This document shows, in pieces, positions 16,226-24,478 of a stretch of DNA of 64,000 bases. The notes beneath the pieces are model-generated. The model saw nothing but the letters and a program-made list of their open reading frames with translations, made no database searches and was not told where the DNA came from. The first letter of the stretch is position 1; every line of letters starts with the position of its first letter. Origin of the DNA: Candidatus Woesearchaeota archaeon (GTDB taxonomy: Archaea; Nanobdellota; Nanobdellia; Woesearchaeales; GW2011-AR9); contig JACPIK010000002.1 of the NCBI GenBank assembly GCA_016188115.1, positions 212,125 to 276,124 on the forward strand, in the 5' to 3' direction. The position numbers and the translations under genes were made by a program.

Positions 16226-17035
16226 ATGGCACTTAGCGTCTCGGAGCTTATGGTAACCTCCTTGTTTTTTATTACTGAAGTTATACTTGTTTATGTAGTG
16301 GGGTTTGTTCTTGCATATCGGATTTTCAAAAGATTATTCAGCCTTAGTCGTTTTATTTCTTTACTATTGGGCTTCATCTCTATCTTAGTTTATTGGGTTG
16401 TTTATTTTATTATTAAAAGTAAAGTTGTCGATCTTGTTTCAATTTGGTTGTTAAGGGAATTAATCGGCTTGATGATACCTATTGTTTGTATTATATTTGC
16501 TGTAAAATTAATTAGGGATGAGAAAGAAAAAGAAAGAAAAGAATTTGAAGAATTACAAAAATCAAAGGGTCTCATAAGATTTATTGATCGTTTTCGTAAT
16601 GACCGGTGGGGAACTCCAGAACAAGTTAAAAAATGGCAAAGAGAAGACGAAGAAGCCAAAGAAAAAGAAAAAGTAATCAATCAAGTAATTCATGAAATTG
16701 AGGTATTCAAACCTTTAAAAGACTACGGAAAAGAAGAATTGTATCAACACACTTTAGCTATTCATTTAAGATCTTTTTTTCCAGGAATTGAAATAGAAAA
16801 GCAGATCGGTTCTTCTAGGCCAGATATTGTTGTGGGAGATGTAGCGATTGAAGTTAAAGGGCCAACTAGTCATCAAGATTTGGATTCAATTGCAAGCAAA
16901 TGCATGAGATATAAAGAACATTTTGGTGAAATTGTCATAGTCTTATTTGATGTTCAGGTCAATGGTCGCTATTATGACGAATGGCTTGGTGCGTTGAATA
17001 AGAATTTTCCTAATGTTAAAGTAATCAGAAAATAG
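16226..17035 (+). CDS. Membrane-tethered PD-(D/E)XK nuclease-like protein
   Basis: 269 residues. Three hydrophobic helices (about 8-32, 38-62, 70-92) are followed by a highly charged coiled-coil-like linker (about 93-150) and a C-terminal domain with the restriction-endonuclease-like signature: SSRPDIVVG then VAIEVKGP (Asp, then Glu-x-Lys), and helix DLDSIASKCMRYKEHF. The active-site residues are all present, so nuclease activity is plausible. A nuclease held at the membrane suggests action on incoming DNA or on membrane-associated nucleic acid. That role is inference. Neighbours are also accessory-type genes. Confidence 0.65.
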   Translation: MALSVSELMVTSLFFITEVILVYVVGFVLAYRIFKRLFSLSRFISLLLGFISILVYWVVYFIIKSKVVDLVSIWLLRELIGLMIPIVCIIFAVKLIRDEKEKERKEFEELQKSKGLIRFIDRFRNDRWGTPEQVKKWQREDEEAKEKEKVINQVIHEIEVFKPLKDYGKEELYQHTLAIHLRSFFPGIEIEKQIGSSRPDIVVGDVAIEVKGPTSHQDLDSIASKCMRYKEHFGEIVIVLFDVQVNGRYYDEWLGALNKNFPNVKVIRK

Positions 17036-17073
17036 TTCTTTCTTCTTCTAGGATTCTTCTTACTTCCAGAACA

Positions 17074-17081
17074 TTTATATT
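17074..17081 (+). promoter_or_regulatory. TATA-like box for topA
   Basis: TTTATATT is centred about 26 bp upstream of the ATG at 17104, fitting a leaderless topoisomerase mRNA. Confidence 0.5.
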
Positions 17082-17103
17082 ACATCTATCAAATTCCTAA
17101 CCC

Positions 17104-19479
17104 ATGGTTGAACTTATTGTTACAGAGAAACCCAGCTCCGCAGCCAAAGTAGCAGCAGCATTAGCTGATGGTAAACCTGTGCAAAAGAAGAGTAAACAAG
17201 CATCCTATTTTGAACTCACTCACAACGGTAAAGATATTATTGTCACATCTGCTGTGGGTCATCTGTATGGATTAGTGGAAGAAGACAAAAAGAGTTGGGC
17301 GTATCCTGTCTTTGATGTCAAGTGGGAAGCATCCTACAAAAGTGGCAAAGAACTTGCGTATGTGAAAGATTATATTGATAACATTGAAGCGTTGGCAAAG
17401 AAAGCAACGGATTTTACAATTGCGTGCGATTACGATGTCGAAGGAGAAGTAATTGGATACAATGTTGTACGTTTTGCTTGTAAGAAAAAAGATGCCAATC
17501 GTATGAAATTTTCCACACTCACCAAACCAGATCTCGTTGAAGCATATGAGCAAAAGATGAAACATCTGGATTGGGGACAAGCCTACGCAGGAGAAACTCG
17601 TCATAAATTAGACTGGTTCTATGGTATTAATCTCTCTCGTGCATTAACTGCAAGCGTCAAAGCCGCCGGCTCATTTAAAGTCATGTCCGTGGGACGTGTT
17701 CAAGGTCCAGCACTCAAATTATTAGTAGACAGAGAACGAGAAATTCAAGCATTCGTACCTGTTCCGTTCTGGTTGATTCAGTTATTAGGCGATTTCAAGA
17801 AAGCTGACATTGAAGCATTTCATCAAGCAGATAAAATCTTTGACAAGAAAGAAATGGAGAGAATTATCGCCATTACAAAAAATGCTAAAACCGCGCTTGT
17901 AAATTCCGTCAAACGTACACAACGTCAACAGGCTCCTCCTCATCCATTTGACTTAACCACGCTGCAAACAGAATCCTATGGTCAATTCAAAATCACTCCT
18001 AAAGAGACTCTTGATATCGCGCAAAATCTCTATCTTGCTGGAGTAACCTCGTATCCGCGTACATCTTCACAGCAATTAGATCCTAAATTAGGGTTTACCA
18101 AAATTCTTCAAGAACTCTCAAAGCAAGGGGCTTACAAAGATCTCTGTTCACAATTACTTAAAGAAAAATCACTTGTACCAAACAATGGACCAAAAACCGA
18201 TCCCGCGCATCCTGCTATTTATCCAACTGGTCTTGCACCAAAAGCACTTAATCCTCGTCAACAAAAAGTCTACGACCTCATTGTCAAACGCTTCATGGCG
18301 ACATTTGCCAAACCAGCACTACGTGAAACCATGGAGGTATTATTGGATGTTAACAAAGAAATATTTGTTACCAAAGGCACACGGACTCTCAAAGAAGAAT
18401 GGTATGCATTCTATCAACCTTATGTGCGAGCTGAAGATACTATCTTACCAGACCTGAAAGAAGGCGATCACGTTACTGTCAAAGAAATCAACCAAATTAG
18501 TAAAGAAACACAACCACCTTCACGCTTTAATCAGTCATCGATTATCAAAGAACTTGAGAAACGCAACTTAGGAACCAAAGCGACCCGCGCAGATATTCTG
18601 GAACGTCTTTTCCAACGTGGGTATATTGAAGGCGTCCAAATCACCGTTACACAATTAGGCATGGAAACGACGAGGTTACTTGAAAAACATGCATCTGCCA
18701 TTGTTGATGAACAACTCACTGCCGAATTTGAAGAAGATATGGATAAAATTCGTGAAGAGAAGAAAACCCCGGATCAGATTTTGGAGCGGGCAAAAACATT
18801 CCTTACCAAACTGCTTGCTGATTTTAAAAAGAAAGAGAAAGTCATTGGTCAAGAAATTCTTGTATCCATTCGTGAAACCCAAGATACCCAAAACTTCATG
18901 GGAACGTGTACTAAATGTAAAGAAGGCAAATTGATGGTTCGCCGTGGTAAATTCGGTCGTTTCGTTGCCTGTGATAAATATCCTGATTGTTCTACTACCT
19001 TTGCTATTCCTAAAATGGGTCCTGTCAAAGCCACTGGCAAAGAATGTGAAAAATGTCAAAACCCAATTATTGAAGTAGGCAAAGGACGTACTCGGCGTGT
19101 AACATGCATCAATCCTGATTGTGTCAGTCGTGGTGCAGCTGTTGCTGTTGATGCGAAGAGTGGCAAAAAGTATCCTGAAGAAGGCATGAAATGTCCAACC
19201 TGCGGCGATGGCGAAATGATTTTACGCAAGAGCTTCTTTGGCGAGTTCTTAGGTTGCAATAAATATCCTAAATGTAAAACCTTGATGAACATTAAAGATG
19301 GTAAAGTAAATGTTGACAAAGTTGTGGTCAAGACTGGTGATGCGCCTAAGAAAACAGCGAATAAGAAAGTGTCTAAAGAAGTAGCAAAAGAATTGGAAGC
19401 AGTTGGAAAAGAGGGAGCAGGAAAAAAAACTGTTGTGAAAAAGACCGCCGTGAAGAAGACAGTAGCAAAGAAAAAGTAA
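17104..19479 (+). CDS. topA: DNA topoisomerase I (type IA) with zinc fingers and a Lys-rich tail
   Basis: 791 residues. Relaxes negative supercoils by a transient 5'-phosphotyrosine break. The TOPRIM domain holds VTEKPSSAAK and the metal site CDYDVEGEV (D-x-D-x-E). MSVGRVQGPALKLLVDRERE and GVTSYPRTSSQQL (active-site Tyr about 319) mark the core. Three CxxC...C-x4-C zinc units follow (about 600-740: CTKCKEG, CEKCQNP, CPTCGDG). The last about 40 residues are Lys/Ala/Val-rich (KKTVVKKTAVKKTVAKKK), resembling H1-like DNA-binding tails. Single gene with its own TATA-like box. Confidence 0.95.
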   Translation: MVELIVTEKPSSAAKVAAALADGKPVQKKSKQASYFELTHNGKDIIVTSAVGHLYGLVEEDKKSWAYPVFDVKWEASYKSGKELAYVKDYIDNIEALAKKATDFTIACDYDVEGEVIGYNVVRFACKKKDANRMKFSTLTKPDLVEAYEQKMKHLDWGQAYAGETRHKLDWFYGINLSRALTASVKAAGSFKVMSVGRVQGPALKLLVDREREIQAFVPVPFWLIQLLGDFKKADIEAFHQADKIFDKKEMERIIAITKNAKTALVNSVKRTQRQQAPPHPFDLTTLQTESYGQFKITPKETLDIAQNLYLAGVTSYPRTSSQQLDPKLGFTKILQELSKQGAYKDLCSQLLKEKSLVPNNGPKTDPAHPAIYPTGLAPKALNPRQQKVYDLIVKRFMATFAKPALRETMEVLLDVNKEIFVTKGTRTLKEEWYAFYQPYVRAEDTILPDLKEGDHVTVKEINQISKETQPPSRFNQSSIIKELEKRNLGTKATRADILERLFQRGYIEGVQITVTQLGMETTRLLEKHASAIVDEQLTAEFEEDMDKIREEKKTPDQILERAKTFLTKLLADFKKKEKVIGQEILVSIRETQDTQNFMGTCTKCKEGKLMVRRGKFGRFVACDKYPDCSTTFAIPKMGPVKATGKECEKCQNPIIEVGKGRTRRVTCINPDCVSRGAAVAVDAKSGKKYPEEGMKCPTCGDGEMILRKSFFGEFLGCNKYPKCKTLMNIKDGKVNVDKVVVKTGDAPKKTANKKVSKEVAKELEAVGKEGAGKKTVVKKTAVKKTVAKKK

Positions 19480-19535
19480 AGTTGTTCTTCATTTTTTTCA
19501 CAATCTTTATGTATTGCTTATTTTCTCTATCTTCT

Positions 19536-20009
19536 ATGAATCCTTACGAAGAGCAACTTAAAGTCTACCTCCAAAAACACCATCTTAAAGCTCAGCATTT
19601 CTCGTTCACTCAATCTTGCCATAGTGTTGCAGAAGCAGCAGAAACTGTTGGTGCATCTCCTTCTGACTTTATCAAAAGTATTTGTTGCACCAGCAAAACG
19701 GGTGACTTCATTGTCTGTATTCTCAAAGGGGAAGATAAGCTAGACCTCAAGAAAGTCAAAGTACTTGCGGGATGTGATGTTTCCATCGCCAAACCAGAAG
19801 TTGTTCTTGAAAAAACAGGCTATCCCGTCGGGGGAACGCCACCCATCGGTTACGTTGCGACGTTCTACATTGACCAACAAGTCATGGAAAAAGATGCAGT
19901 GTATGGTGGTGGTGGTTCACCTCAAGCCTTGGTAAGAATCGCACCTGTTGAGATGATTAATCTAAATAACGGAAAAGTTGTGGACATTCGACAAGTTCCT
20001 AAAATGTAA
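19536..20009 (+). CDS. YbaK/ProX-type aminoacyl-tRNA deacylase
   Basis: 157 residues, the size of free-standing YbaK-like proteins that hydrolyse mischarged tRNAs in trans. SPSDFIKSICC carries the conserved substrate Lys, followed by FIVCILKGEDKLDLKKVK and the Gly-rich closing loop YPVGGTPPIGY typical of the fold. ATG at 19536 is preferred over a start at 19482 because the intervening residues are hydrophobic noise and CTTTATGT lies 27 bp before 19536. The ThrRS in this window carries a second, distantly related YbaK-type domain. Specificity (Ala, Ser or other on a tRNA) is not inferable. Confidence 0.88.
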   Translation: MNPYEEQLKVYLQKHHLKAQHFSFTQSCHSVAEAAETVGASPSDFIKSICCTSKTGDFIVCILKGEDKLDLKKVKVLAGCDVSIAKPEVVLEKTGYPVGGTPPIGYVATFYIDQQVMEKDAVYGGGGSPQALVRIAPVEMINLNNGKVVDIRQVPKM

Positions 20010-20038
20010 TCTCTATTCAGGGGTAACAAAACAAAATA

Positions 20039-20046
20039 TTTATAAA
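20039..20046 (+). promoter_or_regulatory. TATA-like box for the 95-aa gene
   Basis: TTTATAAA lies about 27 bp upstream of the ATG at 20070. It sets the start there rather than at an in-frame codon at 20055. Confidence 0.55.
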
Positions 20047-20069
20047 TAAACCGTTTGGTCTGCTTTCTT

Positions 20070-20357
20070 ATGTATCATGCTTCACGTATTACTGCAGAAA
20101 TTGAAAAAACTATCGGTCCCCTTAATCAACGAGGTGTATATTGTAACCTACGCCTCGGACCAAAGCCGGGAAGAGTTGCGGGCGATGGACTAGAATGGAC
20201 TGTTGTAGGAGAACATCCAGAAACAAAATCTTCTGCATTTGCCTCTGTCACTTATAACCCCCATGACAACGCGTTTACCGTTCTTGCCGGTGGGTATCAT
20301 CGCGGATTAGATCTCAATGGAATGAAAGATAGGTTACACTCAAAATTCTCTCAGTAA
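20070..20357 (+). CDS. Small hypothetical protein (95 aa)
   Basis: 95 residues, alpha/beta, with a pattern of strands around VYCNLRLGPKPG, LEWTVVGEHP and FASVTYNPHDNAFTVLAGG. No known family. The segment V-x-Y-x-P-H followed by a short strand also occurs in the next gene (20475), so the two may share a small domain. A clear TATA-like box supports expression. Confidence 0.6.
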   Translation: MYHASRITAEIEKTIGPLNQRGVYCNLRLGPKPGRVAGDGLEWTVVGEHPETKSSAFASVTYNPHDNAFTVLAGGYHRGLDLNGMKDRLHSKFSQ

Positions 20358-20474
20358 TCATATTTTTTTTATAACAATATCACTTAATCTTCTCTCACTA
20401 CGTTCTCTTAACTTACATTTTCTCCATGCCCCACCATCAAAACACATAAATATCCCTAGTGCTCTCCTTATGAT

Positions 20475-21365
20475 ATGTCTACGGAAATCTTCACGGCAGT
20501 TGTAGAACGATCATTAGGTCATGAAAGTCCTGATCAGCGCGTCCTTAACAATGAAGCCGTCAAATTCTTTGAAAGTAGAAAAGATGACACACAAAATCAA
20601 CTTCGACGCCATATCGCACAAAGTCATCAAGGCTGGTCAATTCAAGGGGAAACACAAAAACCTTCATTTTTTGCTAAGTTCACCGGAAAAAGTCAAGTCA
20701 CACTTGATCTTCACTTAGTTTGTAATAATCAACCACAAGGAAAAATGGTGGTAGAATATCATCCTCATAACGACACGTATTCTCTTACAACCCATAGTGC
20801 AATTACACAACTTCATCAAACTTCAGGTTTAGATTCTTGGGGTGATGTTCTCGCTGCTGCAAAAACACAGGTGGGTGCTGTTGTAGTAGGAGTTCAACCA
20901 GATGTGGGATTATTAGATGATGTTGACGACGTGCTCAAAGATATCTCCGGCAAACTCAAAGAACAAAAACAACACCTTGAAGAACTCTCTCAAACCATTG
21001 AAATGGCTGACTGGCGTTCAACACATAAAAGCATAAAAATTCTCAGTGAAAATGAAGAGAGTCTTCCCCTTGCGTACGGAGAAATTCAAAATTTAATATC
21101 TAATCTTGATTTAAGCACAGGTCTTCCCTCAAAAATTCTTCAAACCGTAAAACAGTCCGGAAATCTACTTCGTACAAATCATCTTGCAATCACTGCCCAA
21201 CTTGATAAGCTCAAAAACCACATTCGTCTTACTGACCGGCAAGGATCAATGGAAGCACTGCAAGGGCTTCTCAAATTATATCAAACTCATTATGAAGCTA
21301 TGGATCACGTTGAGACACTTCTACGGGGGTATGAATCTCAACGTATAGTCTCAAAAGCGCGCTAA
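20475..21365 (+). CDS. Hypothetical protein with a C-terminal coiled coil
   Basis: 296 residues. An N-terminal alpha/beta part (about 1-135) includes KMVVEYHPHNDTYSLTTH, similar to a segment of the preceding small gene. The remainder (about 145-290) is helical with heptad-like spacing (LKDISGKLKEQKQHLEELS, later LGKI-free LKNHIRLTDRQGSMEALQGL). No membrane segment. CATAAATAT lies 26 bp upstream of the ATG. Function unknown; an adaptor or structural role would fit the coiled coil. Confidence 0.65.
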   Translation: MSTEIFTAVVERSLGHESPDQRVLNNEAVKFFESRKDDTQNQLRRHIAQSHQGWSIQGETQKPSFFAKFTGKSQVTLDLHLVCNNQPQGKMVVEYHPHNDTYSLTTHSAITQLHQTSGLDSWGDVLAAAKTQVGAVVVGVQPDVGLLDDVDDVLKDISGKLKEQKQHLEELSQTIEMADWRSTHKSIKILSENEESLPLAYGEIQNLISNLDLSTGLPSKILQTVKQSGNLLRTNHLAITAQLDKLKNHIRLTDRQGSMEALQGLLKLYQTHYEAMDHVETLLRGYESQRIVSKAR

Positions 21366-21451
21366 CAAAACTACAGCAAAACAACCTTAAGAAGCAAACT
21401 TTATAAACCCCCTCTCTTCTAACAGAAAAAACACAAACAGGTGGTTATATC

Positions 21452-21859
21452 ATGACTATTGTAAAAATAAACATTCATAAAGTTCATGCAGATCGCAATC
21501 TTGCATCCCGCGGTGGACAAGTAAAAATTCATAACAATGTTTCTATTAAAGATGTAGAAGATCTCAGCTTTGCTGTTGAAGGCAAAAAAGGTCTCAAATT
21601 TACATTCAACTTCAATTGCAGCTACGAACCTGATCTTGGACGCATTGAAGTAGAAGGACAAGTTCTCTATGTAGAATCTGATGCAAAAGTCGCAGAAATT
21701 CGAAAAATGTGGGACAAAGACAAAAAAGTTCCAGGTCCAATCATGGAAATGATTGTGAATGCTGCACTTCATAAAGGCAACATTCAAGCTATCAAAATAA
21801 GTGAAGACATTAATTTACCAAGTCCCTTACCTTTACCTAAAGTAAAAGCTAAACCGTAA
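21452..21859 (+). CDS. Conserved-looking hypothetical protein (135 aa)
   Basis: 135 residues. Beta-rich first half (VKINIHKVHADRN, then QVKIHNNVSIKDVEDLSFAV, then LKFTFNFNCSYEPDLG) and a helix (PIMEMIVNAALHKGN) before a Pro-rich end. The regular strand pattern and strong Shine-Dalgarno (AGGTGG, 21440-21445) argue for a real, well-expressed gene. I have seen similar short proteins in DPANN archaea but cannot name a family. The T-rich tract that follows is its likely terminator. Confidence 0.65.
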   Translation: MTIVKINIHKVHADRNLASRGGQVKIHNNVSIKDVEDLSFAVEGKKGLKFTFNFNCSYEPDLGRIEVEGQVLYVESDAKVAEIRKMWDKDKKVPGPIMEMIVNAALHKGNIQAIKISEDINLPSPLPLPKVKAKP

Positions 21860-21860
21860 A

Positions 21861-21917
21861 TTTTTTGGCATTTTTTTTTTCTAAACCTTTTTTTTAATTC
21901 ATTTCCTTTTTTGAATT
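21861..21917 (+). terminator. Poly-T terminator region
   Basis: Four T runs (21861-21866, 21871-21880, 21888-21895 and 21907-21912) follow the stop codon at 21859. This is the usual archaeal U-tract terminator and separates the gene from the structured element that begins at 21931. Confidence 0.55.
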
Positions 21918-21930
21918 CATTTTCTTTAAT

Positions 21931-22200
21931 CTGCTAATTCCACTTGTGTATTCACAAGTGGTTTACTGCAATTCTAACATTGCTTGGAATTAGCAGGGTC
22001 GGAAATTCGACCCGAGCGAAGCAAGAAACAAAGAAACTACTTTGTTTCTGATCAGAAATGAGATCGTTCTCTCATTTCTGCACCGAAATCAAGTAGTTTC
22101 TTGATTTCTTGTGCCGTCCGGTCCGCTGAGAAACGCATGGCGTTTCTGGCGTGCCAGAAATCGTAGATTTCTGTGCATATTGACCGGCGGTGGTCGAATT
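21931..22200. repeat. Structured intergenic element A (largest copy, candidate ncRNA)
   Basis: About 270 bases of nearly continuous stem-loops between two convergent genes. P1: CTGCTAATTCC (21931-21941) with GGAATTAGCAG (21986-21996). P2: CCACTTGTG/CACAAGTGG (21940-21948 with 21953-21961; it competes with P1 for two bases). P3: GGTCG/CGACC, competing with a long-range 9-bp stem AATTCGACC (22004-22012) with GGTCGAATT (22192-22200). Inside are GAAACAAAG/CTTTGTTTC, CAGAAATGAGA/TCTCATTTCTG, GAAATCAAG/CTTGATTTC, GAGAAACGC/GCGTTTCT, AGAAATC/GATTTCT, and CCGGTC/GACCGG. Modules are shared with elements B, C and D with compensatory changes. No ORF runs through it. Confidence 0.65.
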
Positions 22201-22217
22201 TCTTTGACTTATCATTC

Positions 22218-23354
22218 TCACAACTTTTTCACAATCAATGGCACTATCATTTCTTCATCACTCAATCCGCCGTGATGTCCTGGAAAGAAAACTTCTTCTT
22301 CGCCTTTCAAAAAGAAACGTAGGACACAATTTTCTTTGGGAATAAGTACATAATCTCCTGTTCGCTGCAAAAATTCTGGGTGCATTTTTCCTGGTCCGAA
22401 ATGTTCTAGCAGCTCTGATGTCTTATATATTTTTAACACCGTGCGATATTTTTGTTGAACGTACTTTTCAAAGAACTGCTTACGCTCCGCACGTACATAG
22501 CAAAACAGTGCACGTGGTTCACCTGCGCAAGGCAACCGTAAACAATCCACAAAATGTGCATCACGATTAAGTAAAATTGTATTCTTACGAGTTGTTGTTA
22601 TCTGTCCATGATCTGCTGTTAAAATCAGCAACGTATCACTGTGTTTCGTCGCTTTAACAAATTCCTCTAATCGTTTATCTAACTCCTGGAGCATCACTCT
22701 TGCTTTCTCACTCTGTTTTCCATACAAATGCGAGAGATCATCATATCCTCCCCAATAAACGTACGTGAATGTTCTTGTAGGGGATGTTTGCGATTGAGCT
22801 ATCGCACTACGTAACGCGCGAAACATTCCCCCCATGTTTTGAAAAGTAATCGTTTTGTCCCATTTTACAAACAACGAATTAAATTTGCTCTTGGCTAAGT
22901 TTTTCTTGATAACAAGATTTTTTCGTACAGGAACTGCATTCAATAATGATTGAGGAAATGCGTTACGGGATAACTTTAATGGTTTTCCTGCTCGTGTTTT
23001 GGAGGGTAATATTGCACCCATCTCATTTATGTGTGGAAAATGTGTATACCAACCAGGGATGCCATGTTCTAATGGACTTAATCCAGTCATGAGTGTCGTG
23101 ATAGCTGCAGCCGTTGCAGAAGGAAAAATACTTCGAGTCTTCCCTTGGCATGCTTGAACCAGAAAAGATCGTGCAGGCAGTTTTGATATTGAATCATATC
23201 CTAACCCATCAACTAGAAAAAAGATTGTATGCTGGGCAGAGCCAACTTGGTTAGTAATCAAGCTAATATCCTGATGATCTGTTTTGCCGCCAAGCCCGCG
23301 TATAACCGAAGAAATCACTTCCAGAGACGTACCAAGCAAAGGCTGCGTTGACAT
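22218..23354 (-). CDS. Alkaline-phosphatase-superfamily phosphodiesterase/phosphatase
   Basis: 378 residues. The core matches type I phosphodiesterase/nucleotide pyrophosphatase enzymes: FFLVDGLGYDSI (first metal Asp), SIFPSATAAAITTLMTGLSP with the nucleophile Ser/Thr region, GWYTHFPHINEMGAI, WGGYDDLSHLYG, and ILTADHGQI (metal-binding D-H). It would cleave a phosphomonoester or diester; no signal peptide is evident, so it is probably cytosolic. The start at 23354 is favoured because ATATAAAG lies 25 bp upstream; a longer GTG start at 23420 would overlap the AbrB-PhoU gene by 17 bp. Its neighbour suggests a phosphate link. Confidence 0.82.
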   Translation of the reverse strand: MSTQPLLGTSLEVISSVIRGLGGKTDHQDISLITNQVGSAQHTIFFLVDGLGYDSISKLPARSFLVQACQGKTRSIFPSATAAAITTLMTGLSPLEHGIPGWYTHFPHINEMGAILPSKTRAGKPLKLSRNAFPQSLLNAVPVRKNLVIKKNLAKSKFNSLFVKWDKTITFQNMGGMFRALRSAIAQSQTSPTRTFTYVYWGGYDDLSHLYGKQSEKARVMLQELDKRLEEFVKATKHSDTLLILTADHGQITTTRKNTILLNRDAHFVDCLRLPCAGEPRALFCYVRAERKQFFEKYVQQKYRTVLKIYKTSELLEHFGPGKMHPEFLQRTGDYVLIPKENCVLRFFLKGEEEVFFPGHHGGLSDEEMIVPLIVKKL

Positions 23355-23403
23355 AATTAAAGTATATTCTCGCACTTTATATCCTTTTGGACAAAGACCA
23401 TGC

Positions 23404-24357
23404 TCAAAGTTTTCCTTCACGTATTAATTTCTTCACAAACGAAATACTCACAACTTCCTCTTGGATATCAATAAGATAACGTAGCGAAATATAAAGATTT
23501 TCACGTATCGTCTCTTCTTTGATTGAATACAATTTCTGTCGAATAACACTTTCATCAAATCGATGAAAAAGTGTAGGATAATCAGCAAGAATGCATTTCA
23601 TCGATCGTGAAAGTTCGTTCATGATCAAGTCTAAACATTCCTTTTCGATTTTATTCTTCACTCCTTCCTTTTTTTCAATGTGGTATTTTCCTAAGAAATA
23701 AACCCGATCGCCAATATTCTCCAGCTTCTTAGCCATGATCATATAATTAGTGATAATGCCTGTGTTCTGAATTTTTGATGTGTGAAGTAATGTAGTATTA
23801 ATCATCGAAAGAGAAAGAATCTTGCAGATGAGATGGTACAATCGATCAATTTCCCGTTCATTAAGATCAAGATCTTCTAGGTGGGGCGTATTCTCAATAC
23901 TCAGAATAGATTGTCCGATAATCAAGCTGATTCTATATAATACTTGAATTGCATCAATGCGCTCTCGATCAAGTAGAATCTTAATTGTGATCTTATATGG
24001 ATCTTCATATGTCACCTCTGTACCACTCATATTGGCAAGGGTTTGGCGTACTCTCATGCGTACTGATTTTGCAATCTCTTTTTTAGAGAAAAGTTCTACA
24101 TCCTCAAATCCTAAATAGTACAACGTAAACAACACCCTATCTACGCTTGTTTCTAATTCATCAAGAGGCAATGAAATTTGCTTTCGTTCAAGACTTTTCT
24201 CATCAATTGTCGTAATTAAAAGCGAACGATCACTTCGTTCAACTACTAAAAGTTCTTTGCCTTCTTTGAGATTATTCTTCACTACCCATTGTTTAGGCAG
24301 CGAAAGCTGGTACGTGGTTCCTGCAACCAATTGAATTTTTCGATGTTCCACACTCAT
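23404..24357 (-). CDS. AbrB-PhoU phosphate-uptake-type regulator
   Basis: 317 residues. An N-terminal AbrB/SpoVT-like swapped-hairpin domain (about 1-45: KIQLVAGTTYQLSLPKQWV) is fused to a helical PhoU region (about 120-310: LNEREIDRLYHLICKILSLSM, MIMAKKLENIGDRVYFLG with the E-x-I-x-D metal-type motif). Archaeal AbrB-PhoU fusions are thought to regulate phosphate transport genes. It lies just upstream of an alkaline-phosphatase-superfamily enzyme. ATG at 24357 is chosen over 24363 on its distance from the TTTATATA box at 24373-24380. Confidence 0.85.
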   Translation of the reverse strand: MSVEHRKIQLVAGTTYQLSLPKQWVVKNNLKEGKELLVVERSDRSLLITTIDEKSLERKQISLPLDELETSVDRVLFTLYYLGFEDVELFSKKEIAKSVRMRVRQTLANMSGTEVTYEDPYKITIKILLDRERIDAIQVLYRISLIIGQSILSIENTPHLEDLDLNEREIDRLYHLICKILSLSMINTTLLHTSKIQNTGIITNYMIMAKKLENIGDRVYFLGKYHIEKKEGVKNKIEKECLDLIMNELSRSMKCILADYPTLFHRFDESVIRQKLYSIKEETIRENLYISLRYLIDIQEEVVSISFVKKLIREGKL

Positions 24358-24478
24358 CCTCATATCCAGAACTATATAAATTTTACTCTAACTACATAGT
24401 ATATGTCGGTTAGCTACATAATTCTTGGAAACTAAATGAATCCTAGAACTGGTGAAGAAAGTCAGTTTGGAGGAAAAA

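Noticed and set aside
22021-22180. Regular hairpin array considered as a CRISPR
   Set aside because: The stems differ from one to the next, unit lengths vary, there are no constant repeats with unique spacers, and no cas genes are nearby.
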